A DNA stretch of 64,000 bases from an uncultured Nocardioides sp. (GTDB lineage Bacteria; Actinomycetota; Actinomycetes; Propionibacteriales; Nocardioidaceae): contig NZ_CANLDB010000005.1 of assembly GCF_947489365.1 (NCBI RefSeq), forward strand, positions 1-64,000, in the 5' to 3' direction. The position numbers were made by a program, and so were the translations under genes. Below, one piece after another: positions 17,467 to 25,799 of the stretch (the stretch's first letter is position 1; each line of letters starts with the position of its first letter). The notes beneath the pieces are model-generated. The model had not been told where the DNA came from. It saw nothing but the letters and a program-made list of their open reading frames with translations, and ran no database searches.

Positions 17467-18342
17467 ATGGTCGCCCCTCCCGTTCCGTCGCCCTCTCGTA
17501 CCGACGCCTTTCCCCGGACCACCTGGGTCGAGCTCGTCGCCACCGCCCGCCGCCAGGTGCGCTGCACCCACGACGAGCGCCGTGCGCTCTCGCAGGAGCT
17601 GCTCGTGCGCGCAGGCGCCACCGCCGAGCCCGAGGCCCGCGCCGAGATGCTCGACGCGGTCATCGGGCTGAACCACCGGGTGGCGCTCGCCGTCGCACGG
17701 CGGTACTCCGACCGCGGCATCGACCTCGAGGACCTCGAGCAGGCCGCCGCCGAGGGGCTCGTCAAGGCGGTACGCCGCTTCGACCCCGCCCGTCAGCACG
17801 ACCTCCTCAGCTACGCCGTGCCGTCGATCCGCGGCGAGGTGCTCCGCTTCTTCCGCGACCACGGCTGGATGGTCCGCCCACCCCGCCGCGTGCAGGAGCT
17901 GCAGCTGGCGCTGCGGCGGGCGTCGTCCGACCTCAGCATCTCCACCGGTCGCGAGGCCACCCCCGACGAGGTCCGCGAGGCCACCGGCACGTCGCGGGCC
18001 GACTACGCCGAGGCCGGCAGCGCGCTCGGGTGCTTCACCCCCGCCTCGCTCGACCAGCCGCCGGAGTCCGGGTCGACCGTCACGCTCGGCGACACCCTCG
18101 CCGCGGAGGACGCCCTCGGCGCCGCCGAGGCCCGCCTGATCCTCGGCGGGGTGCTCGGCCACCTCGGCGAGCGTGACGCGACCGTGCTGTACCTCCGCTT
18201 CTTCGAGGAGAAGTCGCAGCGCGAGATCGGCACCCGCTTCGGGGTCACCCAGGCGACCGTCTCCCGCTGGCTCGGCGAGATCCTCGCGGAGCTCCGCGGC
18301 GCGATCGAGGGCACTGCCGAACCCGTCACCGCCGTCGCCTGA
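17467..18342 (+). CDS. SigB/SigF/SigG-family sigma-70 factor
   Basis: A 291-aa protein. Sigma region 2 at ~55-125 (VIGLNHRVALAVARRYSDRGIDLEDLEQAAAEGLVKAVRRFDP), region 3 at ~130-190 (VRPPRRVQELQLAL) and region 4 at ~225-280 (LGERDATVLYLRFFEEKSQREIGTRFGVTQATVSRWL). This layout, with regions 2, 3 and 4 but no region 1.1, is that of the stress/sporulation SigF group in actinobacteria. No anti-sigma or anti-anti-sigma gene is adjacent. Instead two GAF-ANTAR genes diverge from it, suggesting a shared stress regulon. Confidence 0.85.
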   Translation: MVAPPVPSPSRTDAFPRTTWVELVATARRQVRCTHDERRALSQELLVRAGATAEPEARAEMLDAVIGLNHRVALAVARRYSDRGIDLEDLEQAAAEGLVKAVRRFDPARQHDLLSYAVPSIRGEVLRFFRDHGWMVRPPRRVQELQLALRRASSDLSISTGREATPDEVREATGTSRADYAEAGSALGCFTPASLDQPPESGSTVTLGDTLAAEDALGAAEARLILGGVLGHLGERDATVLYLRFFEEKSQREIGTRFGVTQATVSRWLGEILAELRGAIEGTAEPVTAVA

Positions 18343-18413
18343 CCCGGCCGCCTTCGCCCGTGGCCCGTGGCTCGTGGCTCGTGGGTGCGGTGCGTCGTCC
18401 ACAGGGCGGGGCG

Positions 18414-18476
18414 GGTAGTCCCCTGAGGAACTGTCCTCCCGCACCCCGTCGAACGACCGATGCTCAGGGGACTACC
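18414..18476. repeat. Palindromic repeat A (14-bp arms)
   Basis: Arms GGTAGTCCCCTGAG (18414-18427) and CTCAGGGGACTACC (18463-18476) are perfectly complementary around a 35-nt spacer. The whole unit recurs almost unchanged at 18655-18717. It lies between the convergent sigma factor and VWA genes. Confidence 0.8.
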
Positions 18477-18529
18477 GCCCGAGGTGGGGCCCAGGCTGTG
18501 GACGGAGCCCGGCCGGACCGCGAGGCCCG

Positions 18530-18593
18530 GGTAGTCCGTGACGTTGTGCACCCCCGTCAGGCCGTACGACGGTGCACAACGTCACGGAGTACC
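18530..18593. repeat. Palindromic repeat B (23-bp arms)
   Basis: The arms 18530-18552 and 18571-18593 are complementary at 22 of 23 positions around an 18-nt loop. Each outer end begins GGTA, like repeats A and C, but the core (CCGTGACGTTGTGCACC) is different. It sits between repeats A and C. Confidence 0.8.
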
Positions 18594-18654
18594 CACCTCC
18601 GCCGGCCGCCGAGCGCGCGCTCCACCGTCGTCCACAGGTCGGGCGGGTGCGGCG

Positions 18655-18717
18655 GGTAGTCCCCTGAGGAACTGTCCTGCCGCACCCCGTCGTACGACCG
18701 ATGCTCAGGGGACTACC
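18655..18717. repeat. Palindromic repeat C, second copy of A
   Basis: Same arms as repeat A (18655-18668 and 18704-18717), and a 35-nt spacer that differs from that of repeat A at only two positions. It ends 37 bp before the stop of the VWA gene. Three such elements in about 300 bp fill the 411-bp gap between the convergent genes; no coding sequence is seen there. Confidence 0.8.
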
Positions 18718-18753
18718 TCCCGTGGCGGGGCTCGGGCTGTGGAGGAGCGCGCG

Positions 18754-20103
18754 CTACAGGTGCTCGCGCACGAAGCGGGCGAGCTGGTCGAGGTCGCGGC
18801 ACTCGGCCATCGGGACGACGCCCGCGTAGCGGCCGGCGTCGGAGTCGCCGGTGTCCCACTGGCGGCGGGGCTCGGGGTTGAGCCACCACGCCTGGCGGGC
18901 GTGCTCGACCATCCGCCGCAGCGGGACGAGTCCGGGGTCGGAGTAGTTCGACCGCGCGTCGCCGAGCACGAGCACCGTCGTCCGGGGGCCGACCGCGTCG
19001 GCGTGCCGCTCGACGAACGAGTTCAGGGAGCGGCCGTAGTCCGTCCGCCCCAGCCGTACGGCGCGCCCCCGGGCGTCGACCAGGTCGGCGAGCACCTCGG
19101 CGACGTCGGCGCCGGGGCGCAGCAGGTCGGTCACCTCGACCACGTCGTCGACGAACGCGAACGCGCGGACGCCGTTGAACTGCTCCCGCAGCGCCACCAC
19201 CAGCATCAGCGTGAACCGTGCGAAGTGCGCCACCGAGCCGCTGACGTCGCACAGCACGACGAGGTCCGTTCGACGGGGGCGCCGCGGCCGGTGGTGCGTC
19301 GTCAGGGGTACGCCGCCGGTGGCCAGGGACGAGCGCACGGTCCGGCGTACGTCGAGGGGCCCGCGGCGTCCCGTCCGGTGGTCGCGGGCGAGCCGTGCCG
19401 CCAGCCGCCGGGCCAGCGGGGCGACCGCGCGGCGCATCTCGGTCAGCTCGGCGGCGCTCGCGGAGGTGAAGGCGACGCGGTCGGTGGCGGGGCGTACGGC
19501 GGTCCGCCCGACGTGCTCGGCGCCCTTCTGCTCCGCGATCCGGCGCAGCGCCTCGCGCTGCACCCGCGCCTCGAAGTCGGCCAGCGCGTCGTCCGGCACG
19601 TCGAGGTCGCCGGGCGCGAGGCGCCGCAGGGTCGTGTACGCCGACCACGTGCTCGCCCCCGCCGGCCGCCCCGACAGGCGCCCGAACCGGCCCACCGCCT
19701 CGACCGCGAGCGCCTCGACCTGGGCGTCGGTGGTGGTGGGGTCCGTGAGCGCCTCCGCGAGCCGCCGGCGCAGGTCCTCCCGCTGCTCCCCGGAGTCCGG
19801 GGCGCCGCCGTTCTCTGCCGTTTCTGCCGAATCGGCATCAGCCTCGGCACCAGAACCGGCCCCCGACCCCGTCCGCGACGTCCCCACCCGCGGCGGGAAC
19901 CACAGGTCGAACAGTGCGTCGAAGGCGGCGCGGTGGGCGGTGCGCTTGAGCAGCGTCGCGGCGTACGCCTCGCGCACGGACGCCCGCCGCTCCCAGTCCA
20001 GGGAGCGCACGGCGGCGAGGGCGTCGAGGTCCTCGCTGACCGCCACCGGCACCCCCGCGGCGCGCAGCGCGCCCACGAAGCCGAGGTGGCGGTCGAGCAT
20101 CAT
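18754..20103 (-). CDS. VWA domain protein, CoxE-like
   Basis: A 449-aa protein whose ATG overlaps the stop of the MoxR-type ATPase gene (ATGA). The N-terminal 250 residues are charged and helical with an acidic low-complexity patch at ~78-108. A von Willebrand A domain begins at ~278 with the metal-site motif DVSGS at 286-290, later TDYG and LGDARSN. MoxR/VWA pairs act as chaperone machines that insert cofactors or remodel complexes; CoxD/CoxE mature the Mo-Cu site of CO dehydrogenase. No dehydrogenase gene is nearby, so the client is unknown. Confidence 0.85.
   Translation of the reverse strand: MMLDRHLGFVGALRAAGVPVAVSEDLDALAAVRSLDWERRASVREAYAATLLKRTAHRAAFDALFDLWFPPRVGTSRTGSGAGSGAEADADSAETAENGGAPDSGEQREDLRRRLAEALTDPTTTDAQVEALAVEAVGRFGRLSGRPAGASTWSAYTTLRRLAPGDLDVPDDALADFEARVQREALRRIAEQKGAEHVGRTAVRPATDRVAFTSASAAELTEMRRAVAPLARRLAARLARDHRTGRRGPLDVRRTVRSSLATGGVPLTTHHRPRRPRRTDLVVLCDVSGSVAHFARFTLMLVVALREQFNGVRAFAFVDDVVEVTDLLRPGADVAEVLADLVDARGRAVRLGRTDYGRSLNSFVERHADAVGPRTTVLVLGDARSNYSDPGLVPLRRMVEHARQAWWLNPEPRRQWDTGDSDAGRYAGVVPMAECRDLDQLARFVREHL
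19818..19837 (-). repeat. 20-bp palindromic word, copy 1
   Basis: Within the VWA gene, the complement reads TGCCGATTCGGCAGAAACGG, identical to 22992-23011 in the MHS transporter gene. The core GCCGATTCGGC is self-complementary apart from its centre. Both copies fall in low-complexity, poorly conserved protein segments. Confidence 0.55.
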
Positions 20104-20969
20104 GCGCGCGCGAGCTCCTTCGCGGCCGCCTCGAGGTCGGAGCCGTGCTTCACGACCACGCCGAGCGTCCGCTCCATCGCTGCGTCCGCCCCGTCGCCGA
20201 GGGAGCCGGACTGCAGCGCCACCAGCGTCCGCACCCAGTCCACGGTCTCCGCGATCGACGGCGCCTTGCGCAGCTCGAGCGAGCGCAGCCGGCCGACCAC
20301 CTCGACGACCCGGCGTACAAGACCCTCCTCGGCGTCCGGCACGTGCGACAGCACGATCTCCCGCTCACGCTCCGGCGTCGGGTGGTCGAGGTGCAGGAAG
20401 AGACAGCGACGCCGGACGGCCTCGCTCAGGTCGCGGCTCGCGTTGGAGGTGAGGACGACGTACGGCCGCCGCGTCGCCGTGATCGTCCCGAGCTCGGGCA
20501 CGGTCACCGCGAAGTCCGAGAGCACCTCCAGCAGCAGCCCCTCGACCTCGACGTCGGTCTTGTCGACCTCGTCGACCAGCAGCACGGTCGGTCCCGTACG
20601 CCGGATCGCGGTCAGCAGCGGCCGCGTCAGCAGGAACTCCTCGCTGAAGATGTCGTCCTGCGTCGCCGCCCACCCCTCGTCCTCGGCGCCGGCCTGGATC
20701 CGGAGGAGCTGCTTCTTGTAGTTCCACTCGTACAGCGCCCGCGCCTCGTCGAGGCCCTCGTAGCACTGCAGCCGCACCAGCTCCGCGCCGTGCGCGCGGG
20801 CGACGACCTTCGCGAGCTCGGTCTTCCCGACCCCCGCCGGGCCCTCGACGAGCAGCGGCTTGCCGAGCTCCCCGGACAGGAAGGCGGAGGTGGCGGTCGC
20901 GTCGTCCGCGAGGTAGCCCGCCTCTCCCAGTCGTACGGCGGCGTCGTCGGGCGAGGCGAACCAGGTCAC
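20100..20969 (-). CDS. MoxR-family AAA+ ATPase (CoxD-like)
   Basis: A 289-aa protein. Walker A GPAGVGKT at 43-50, Walker B LLVDEVDK with D133-E134, sensor 1 LTSNASRDLS near 175 and an arginine-finger segment EAVRRRCLFL. It works with the VWA protein encoded next to it (4-bp overlap) as an ATP-driven chaperone. The GTG start has no ribosome site but TAGGCT ends six bases upstream, so the transcript is probably leaderless. It diverges from the pterin dehydratase fusion gene. Confidence 0.9.
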   Translation of the reverse strand: MTWFASPDDAAVRLGEAGYLADDATATSAFLSGELGKPLLVEGPAGVGKTELAKVVARAHGAELVRLQCYEGLDEARALYEWNYKKQLLRIQAGAEDEGWAATQDDIFSEEFLLTRPLLTAIRRTGPTVLLVDEVDKTDVEVEGLLLEVLSDFAVTVPELGTITATRRPYVVLTSNASRDLSEAVRRRCLFLHLDHPTPEREREIVLSHVPDAEEGLVRRVVEVVGRLRSLELRKAPSIAETVDWVRTLVALQSGSLGDGADAAMERTLGVVVKHGSDLEAAAKELARA

Positions 20970-20975
20970 CCGGTG

Positions 20976-20981
20976 AGCCTA
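20976..20981 (-). promoter_or_regulatory. -10 box of a leaderless transcript
   Basis: On the minus strand TAGGCT (TANNNT) is followed by CACCGG and then the GTG of the MoxR-type gene. The six-base spacing equals that at 8481-8495 and 28049-28063. Confidence 0.5.
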
Positions 20982-21001
20982 GGAGCACCACGGGTGGAAA
21001 A

Positions 21002-21706
21002 GTGACGAGCGTGAGCGACCAGACCGACCCGCAGCGCCGACTGGCCGCGCACGAGGTCGCCGCGGAGGGTCTCGACGACTGGCGGTTGCTCTTCGACCGG
21101 CTCCACGCCAGCTACGACACCGGTGACCTGGGCGCCGCGGTCGCGCTCGTCGCCGAGGTCGCGCGGGCCGCCGGCGCGAGGGAGCACCACCCCGACCTCG
21201 ACGTCAGGTCCGGACGGCTCGACGTCCGCCTCACCACCCATGACGTCGGCGGGGTGACGTCCCACGACGTGGCGCTGGCTCGCAGGATCAGCGAGCTCGC
21301 CCGCGACGCCGGGGCGACGCCCCGCCCGGAGCGCACCGTCGTCCTGGAGCTCGCCCTCGACACCCCGGACGTCGACGGGGTGGCGTCGTTCTGGGCCACC
21401 CTGCTCGGCTACGACACCGCCGAGGTCGAGGTGACGGGCGGGGCGACGGAGCTCGAGCTCCGCGACCCTGCCGCGCGCCGGCCGTCGATCTGGTTCCAGG
21501 AGTCCGAGGACGGCGAGGTCCCGAGCCAGCGCTGGCACCTCGACGTCTGGCTCCCCGACGAGGTGGCCGACGACCGGGTCGCCGCCGCACTCGAGGCCGG
21601 CGGGACGCTCGTCGATGACACCGCGCCCGGGTGCCGGGTGCTCGCCGACCACCAGGGCAACCGCGCGTGCGTCGTCACCTGGCAGGGTCGGCAGCCACCC
21701 GGCTGA
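21002..21706 (+). CDS. 4a-hydroxytetrahydrobiopterin dehydratase fused to a VOC domain
   Basis: A 234-aa protein with two domains. Residues ~12-105 are a pterin-4a-carbinolamine dehydratase with the active-site run E-H-H-P-D-L at 61-66 and TTHDVGGVTSHD at 78-89 (catalytic His62, His63, His80 by family analogy). Residues ~112-232 are a glyoxalase/bleomycin-resistance (VOC) fold (VVLELALDTPDVDGVASFWATLLGY). The first domain recycles pterin cofactor for aromatic amino acid hydroxylases; none is in the window. Start at GTG 21002; GTG 21011 is possible. It meets the MHS transporter gene tail to tail with a 7-bp gap. Confidence 0.8.
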   Translation: MTSVSDQTDPQRRLAAHEVAAEGLDDWRLLFDRLHASYDTGDLGAAVALVAEVARAAGAREHHPDLDVRSGRLDVRLTTHDVGGVTSHDVALARRISELARDAGATPRPERTVVLELALDTPDVDGVASFWATLLGYDTAEVEVTGGATELELRDPAARRPSIWFQESEDGEVPSQRWHLDVWLPDEVADDRVAAALEAGGTLVDDTAPGCRVLADHQGNRACVVTWQGRQPPG

Positions 21707-21713
21707 CCCCGGC

Positions 21714-23036
21714 TCAGACCGGCAGCGGCTTGCGGCTGGTCTCCCGCAGGGTCAGCACGGTGACGATGCCGATGACCACGACGCCCATCACCCAGAAGGC
21801 CGGCGCCATCGAGTTGCCGGTGCTCTGGACGAGCTGCGCCGCGATGTACGGCGCGCTGCCACCGGCGATGATCGTGCCGATGTTGAAGCCGAGCGCGACG
21901 CCGGTGTAGCGGACGTTGCGGGGGAACAGCTCGGTGAACTGGGGGAACGCCGGCACCTGCGCCAGGCCGTTGAACATCATGTAGGCCACCCACACGATGC
22001 CCACGACGAGGATCGAGTCCGTCGAGCCCATGATCGCGAAGACGGGGTAGGCGAGCACGAGGAACCCGACGTACGCCGTGAGCAGCACCGGCTTGCGGCC
22101 GAACCGGTCGGTCAGCAGGCCCGCGAGCGGGAAGCTGGCGCAGGCGATCGCGATGGCGATGGCGGCGGTCCAGTAGATGGCCTGGGGATCGAAGCCCTCG
22201 CCGGTCAGGTAGATGGAGAAGTAGGTCAGGCCGATGTAGCCGGAGCCGTTCATGGCGATCGCGATGCCGATGACGCGCAGCACCGACATTGGGTGCTCGC
22301 GGATCACCTGCAGCAGCGGGCTGCGGACGACCTCGGCCTTCTCGGCCATGGCCTCGAACTCCGGGGTGTCCTCGAGCTTCACCCGCGCCCACAGGCACAG
22401 GATCGCCAGCGGGATCGAGAGCAGGAACGGGATGCGCCAGCCCCAGGCCGACATCTGCTCGGGGGTGGTGAGGGCCGACACGGTGCCGACGACCGCGGCG
22501 GCGACGGAGAAGCCGAGGGTCGAGCCGATCGGGGTCATCGAGCCGAAGATCCCGCGGCGGCCGGCGGGCGAGGACTCCGCGACGTACGTCGCCGCGCCGC
22601 CGATCTCGCCGCCCGCGCTGAAGCCCTGCGCGAGCCGGATCAGCACCAGCAGCACCGGGGCGAGGACGCCCACGGTGGCGTGGGTGGGCAGCATGCCGAG
22701 CAGCGCGCAGCACACGCCCATCGCGACGACGGTGACGACGAGGGCGTGGCGGCGGCCGCGGCGGTCGCCGAGGCGGCCGAAGAACCAGCCGCCGATGGGC
22801 CGCATGACGTACGCCGACCCGAACACCGCCAGCGTCAGCAGGACGCCGACCGCGGGCTCGTCGGAGGGGAAGAACAGCGGCGCGAGCGTGACCGCGAGGA
22901 AGGCGTAGACGCTGAAGTCGTAGTACTCGATCAGCGTGCCGACGCCGCCGGCGAGGGCGGCGCGCTTGGCGGTGGTCGGGCTCGGCTCCGCTGCCGATTC
23001 GGCAGAAACGGTGGAGCCGGGTCGGGTGTCGGTCAT
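21714..23036 (-). CDS. MFS transporter, metabolite:H+ symporter (MHS) family
   Basis: A 440-aa protein with 12 hydrophobic segments. It has the MHS-type start GTLIEYYDFSVYAFLAVTLAPLFFP, the MFS loop 2-3 motif GRLGDRRGRRHAL, RLAQGFSAGGEIGGA in helix 4, and GLLTDRFGRKPVLL between helices 8 and 9. Family members carry dicarboxylates, tricarboxylates and osmolytes with protons. It is the distal gene of the minus-strand unit with the dehydratase and lyase genes, so it is the likely uptake system for their substrate. The segment between residues 8 and 20 contains the repeated 20-bp word at 22992-23011. Confidence 0.88.
   Translation of the reverse strand: MTDTRPGSTVSAESAAEPSPTTAKRAALAGGVGTLIEYYDFSVYAFLAVTLAPLFFPSDEPAVGVLLTLAVFGSAYVMRPIGGWFFGRLGDRRGRRHALVVTVVAMGVCCALLGMLPTHATVGVLAPVLLVLIRLAQGFSAGGEIGGAATYVAESSPAGRRGIFGSMTPIGSTLGFSVAAAVVGTVSALTTPEQMSAWGWRIPFLLSIPLAILCLWARVKLEDTPEFEAMAEKAEVVRSPLLQVIREHPMSVLRVIGIAIAMNGSGYIGLTYFSIYLTGEGFDPQAIYWTAAIAIAIACASFPLAGLLTDRFGRKPVLLTAYVGFLVLAYPVFAIMGSTDSILVVGIVWVAYMMFNGLAQVPAFPQFTELFPRNVRYTGVALGFNIGTIIAGGSAPYIAAQLVQSTGNSMAPAFWVMGVVVIGIVTVLTLRETSRKPLPV
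22992..23011 (+). repeat. 20-bp palindromic word, copy 2
   Basis: Exact match to the complement of 19818-19837, located in the codons for the N-terminal tail of the MHS transporter before its first membrane helix. Confidence 0.55.
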
Positions 23037-23065
23037 CGTGGTTCCTCGGACGTCGGGAGGGCTGG

Positions 23066-23605
23066 TCAGGACGTGGGGGCCGGGGTGCGGCCGTGCTCGG
23101 CGAGCAGGAGGTTCAGGGAGCCGCCCGCCGCGATCACGTGGGCGACGCGGTCGCTGGGCGGGGTGCCGACGAGGTGGGCGCCGGAGTCCGGGAGCCGGAC
23201 GTCGGCGGCACGCCAGTCGAGCACGACACGATCCCCGGTCGCCGCGGTGCGGCTGATGCCGGGCACGGTCAGCAGGGGGACGCCGTTGTAGGTCTCGCCG
23301 CGCCAGAAGCCCGGCGAGAACGACTCAGCGAGCACCGCGGCGATCCCGAGGTCGCGCAGCGCCACCATCGGCGGGTAGTGCGGGTGGCCGTACCCGAAGT
23401 TCCGGCCACCGACGACGACGTCGCCGGGGCGGACGCGGTCGACGAACGTGGGGTCGTACGCCTGCATGCAGACCCCGCGGAGGAAGTCGGCGTCGTACGA
23501 CTTGATGTTCTCGACCCCGATGACGAGGTCGATGTCGAAGTCGTCGCCGAAGACCCAGGCGACGCGTCCGGTGATGACGTCGGGCGGCGGCGGGTAGGTC
23601 CTCAT
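23066..23605 (-). CDS. Aconitase-family dehydratase, small (swivel) subunit
   Basis: A 179-aa protein beginning MRTYPPPPDVITGRVAWVFGDDFDIDLVIG, the LeuD-type swivelling domain, with the substrate-loop sequence GGRNFGYGHPHYPP. Its ATG overlaps the stop of the large subunit gene (ATGA) and GGAGGTGG lies upstream. It closes over the 4Fe-4S site of the large subunit to complete a hydro-lyase. Located outside a leucine operon and next to a PEP-mutase-type lyase, it more likely acts on an alkylmalate/alkylmaleate than on isopropylmalate. Confidence 0.85.
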   Translation of the reverse strand: MRTYPPPPDVITGRVAWVFGDDFDIDLVIGVENIKSYDADFLRGVCMQAYDPTFVDRVRPGDVVVGGRNFGYGHPHYPPMVALRDLGIAAVLAESFSPGFWRGETYNGVPLLTVPGISRTAATGDRVVLDWRAADVRLPDSGAHLVGTPPSDRVAHVIAAGGSLNLLLAEHGRTPAPTS

Positions 23606-24870
23606 GCGCGGCCCACCTCCTCGGCGGTGGTGATCGACCCGGCCAGCGCGGACGCGGCGACGGTCGAGGCGGAGCCCATGTAGATGTTGGCGGCGGTGCT
23701 GCCCATGCGCCCGGAGATGTTGAGGACGCCGGTGGAGATGCAGTTCTCGTCGGGCTGCAGCGGCTTCTGGTAGCCGAAGCAGAAGTCGCAGCTCGACCGC
23801 GCGATGGTGGCGCCGGCGCCGCGGAGGACGTCGAGCAGCCCCTCGGCCTCGGCCTGGTCGTGGACGGCCTGAGAGGTGGGGACGACGTTCAGGTCGACGC
23901 CGTCCGCGACCGTGCGGCCGTCCAGCACGAGCGCGGCGGCGCGGATGTCCTCGATCCGTCCGCTGGCGCAGGAGCCGATGAACGCCTTGGTCACCGGCGT
24001 CCCGGCGAGCTCGACGGCGTGGCGGGTGTTCGCCGACCGGGCGGAGCCGGGCTCGACCACCCGGGGACGCAGGGTCGCGAGGTCGATGGTGTGCCGGGCG
24101 GCGTACGACGCGTCGGGGTCGGGCAGCACGGGATCCCCGGCCTCGACGCCGAGGGAGGCCAGGTGGGTGGCGACCTTGTCGTCGGCCTCGAACACCGCGG
24201 AGACGGCGCCGGTGAACATCGCCATCCCGCACAGCGACTGGCGGTGCCCGATGGCCATCGTCTGCGCACCGGGGCCACCGAACTCCATCACCTGGTGGGC
24301 GCAGCCGTCGGCGCCGAGCAGGGCGATGATCTCGTGGACGAGGTCGCGGGCGTCGACGCCGGCCGGGAACTCGCCGACGAGGTCGAACCGCGTGGTGGCG
24401 GGGACGTCGAGGTGCAGCTGGCCGGTGACCCATCCCTCGAGGAGGTCGCGGCGCACGCCCCAGCCGAGCGCCCCGAACGCGCCGGCGCCGGAGATGTGGC
24501 CGTCGAAGTGGACGAGGAACGCTCCGGGGACCACGTACCCCTTCTCGACCATGACCTGGTGGCCGATGCCGTCGGCCTCGTGGAGCGCGATCCCGTAGTG
24601 GTCGCACCAGTCGCGGGTGACCTGGTGGACCTCCTGCTCCCGGCCGTCGCCGCGGGTGAGCATGTGGTCGATGAAGACGACGTACCGCTCGGGCTCCGCG
24701 AGCTCGGTGATCCCGAAGTCGTCGTGCATCTGGCGGAACATGACGTCGGTGTAGCCGGGGAAGTCGTAGGCCATCATCCGGTCCGGGCGGACCGGCAGGT
24801 TCTCCCCCGCGGTGACCTGCTCGCGGCCGGCGGTGCGGGCGAGGATCTTCTCGACGATGGTGCTGGGCAT
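23602..24870 (-). CDS. Aconitase-family dehydratase, large (Fe-S) subunit
   Basis: A 422-aa protein starting MPSTIVEKIL behind GGAGAGGAG. The three cluster ligands are visible: C301 in GSCASGRIED and C361-x2-C364 in SSCDFCFGY. Length matches the short (LeuC/HacA/DmdA-like) branch rather than true aconitase. The longer frame to 25026 is overlap with the next gene and is rejected. It forms an operon with the small subunit, the MHS symporter and the lyase. Reaction class: stereospecific hydration/dehydration of a 2- or 3-hydroxy dicarboxylate; substrate not determined by sequence. Confidence 0.85.
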   Translation of the reverse strand: MPSTIVEKILARTAGREQVTAGENLPVRPDRMMAYDFPGYTDVMFRQMHDDFGITELAEPERYVVFIDHMLTRGDGREQEVHQVTRDWCDHYGIALHEADGIGHQVMVEKGYVVPGAFLVHFDGHISGAGAFGALGWGVRRDLLEGWVTGQLHLDVPATTRFDLVGEFPAGVDARDLVHEIIALLGADGCAHQVMEFGGPGAQTMAIGHRQSLCGMAMFTGAVSAVFEADDKVATHLASLGVEAGDPVLPDPDASYAARHTIDLATLRPRVVEPGSARSANTRHAVELAGTPVTKAFIGSCASGRIEDIRAAALVLDGRTVADGVDLNVVPTSQAVHDQAEAEGLLDVLRGAGATIARSSCDFCFGYQKPLQPDENCISTGVLNISGRMGSTAANIYMGSASTVAASALAGSITTAEEVGRA

Positions 24871-24901
24871 GTCGGCTCCTCTCCTCTCTGGTGTCCGGGT
24901 C

Positions 24902-25777
24902 TCAGACCGACGCGGGCAGGTAGGTGTCGCGCAGGCGGTCGACCTCGTCGGTGCCGATGACGTCGACGAACGTCGCGTGCGGCATGGCGTCGGCCCCGAC
25001 CGTGGCGGGGTCCTCGCCCTTCGCAAGGCGGGTGAGGGTCTGCTGGGCGGCCTGCGCGACGCTCATGAGGAGCTGGGTGGGCAGCAGCGCGAGGCGGACG
25101 CCGACCTCGCGGCAGACCTCCGGGGTCAGAGCCTTCTCCGTCCAGGCCGACGCGGTGAGCGTGGCCATCAGCGGGACGCCGAGGGTCTCGTGGCAGCGGC
25201 GCCACTCCTCGACGGTCGTGAAGGTCTTCGTCACGGGCATGACCAGGTCGGCGCCGGCGGCGACGTACGCCTCCATGCGGCGCAGAGCGTCGTCGCCGCG
25301 GGCGTCGGTGCGGGCGATGACGAGCATCTGCCGGCTCGGGTCCTCGGCGGACTCGCGGGCGGCGTCGACGACGGCGCGGACCTTGCCGGCGGCCTCGTGG
25401 GTCTCGAGGAGGGGGACGTCGGCGCCGGTGGTGAGCGGGCAGCGCTTCGGGGAGAGCTGGTCCTCCATGAACACGGCCTGGACGCCGGCGTCGGCGAAGC
25501 GGCGGGCGGTGCGGGAGGCGTTGACCGCGTTGCCGTAGCCGGTGTCGATGTCGGCGACGACCGGGAGTCGGCTGGCCTCGCGGACCCGTCGTACGGCGTC
25601 GAGGTTCTCGGTCATCGTGTAGAGCTCGGCGTCCGGGTAGCCCAGGGACGCCGACACCGCGAAGCCCGACGCGCACAGCGCGCGGAACCCGGCCTGCTCG
25701 GCGAGGCGGGCGGTCAGCCCGTCCCAGACGCCAGGGGCGTGGACGAGGTCCTCGTCGATCATCTGCCGCAGGTGCAC
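24902..25777 (-). CDS. Isocitrate lyase/PEP mutase superfamily lyase
   Basis: A 291-aa TIM-barrel protein. The Mg-binding strand VVADIDTGYGN is at 73-83 and the active-site loop EDQLSPKRCPL at ~105-115. The family cysteine is present (C113 of K-R-C), but the usual following Gly-His is Pro-Leu. In this superfamily, 2-methylisocitrate lyase and 2,3-dimethylmalate lyase split 2-hydroxy acids into pyruvate or related products plus a carboxylate. GTG 25777 has GGAG upstream; ATG 25762 is the alternative. First gene of the operon controlled by the divergent IclR gene. Confidence 0.82.
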   Translation of the reverse strand: MHLRQMIDEDLVHAPGVWDGLTARLAEQAGFRALCASGFAVSASLGYPDAELYTMTENLDAVRRVREASRLPVVADIDTGYGNAVNASRTARRFADAGVQAVFMEDQLSPKRCPLTTGADVPLLETHEAAGKVRAVVDAARESAEDPSRQMLVIARTDARGDDALRRMEAYVAAGADLVMPVTKTFTTVEEWRRCHETLGVPLMATLTASAWTEKALTPEVCREVGVRLALLPTQLLMSVAQAAQQTLTRLAKGEDPATVGADAMPHATFVDVIGTDEVDRLRDTYLPASV

Positions 25778-25799
25778 CTGAGTCTCCGTTTCGTCTTGC

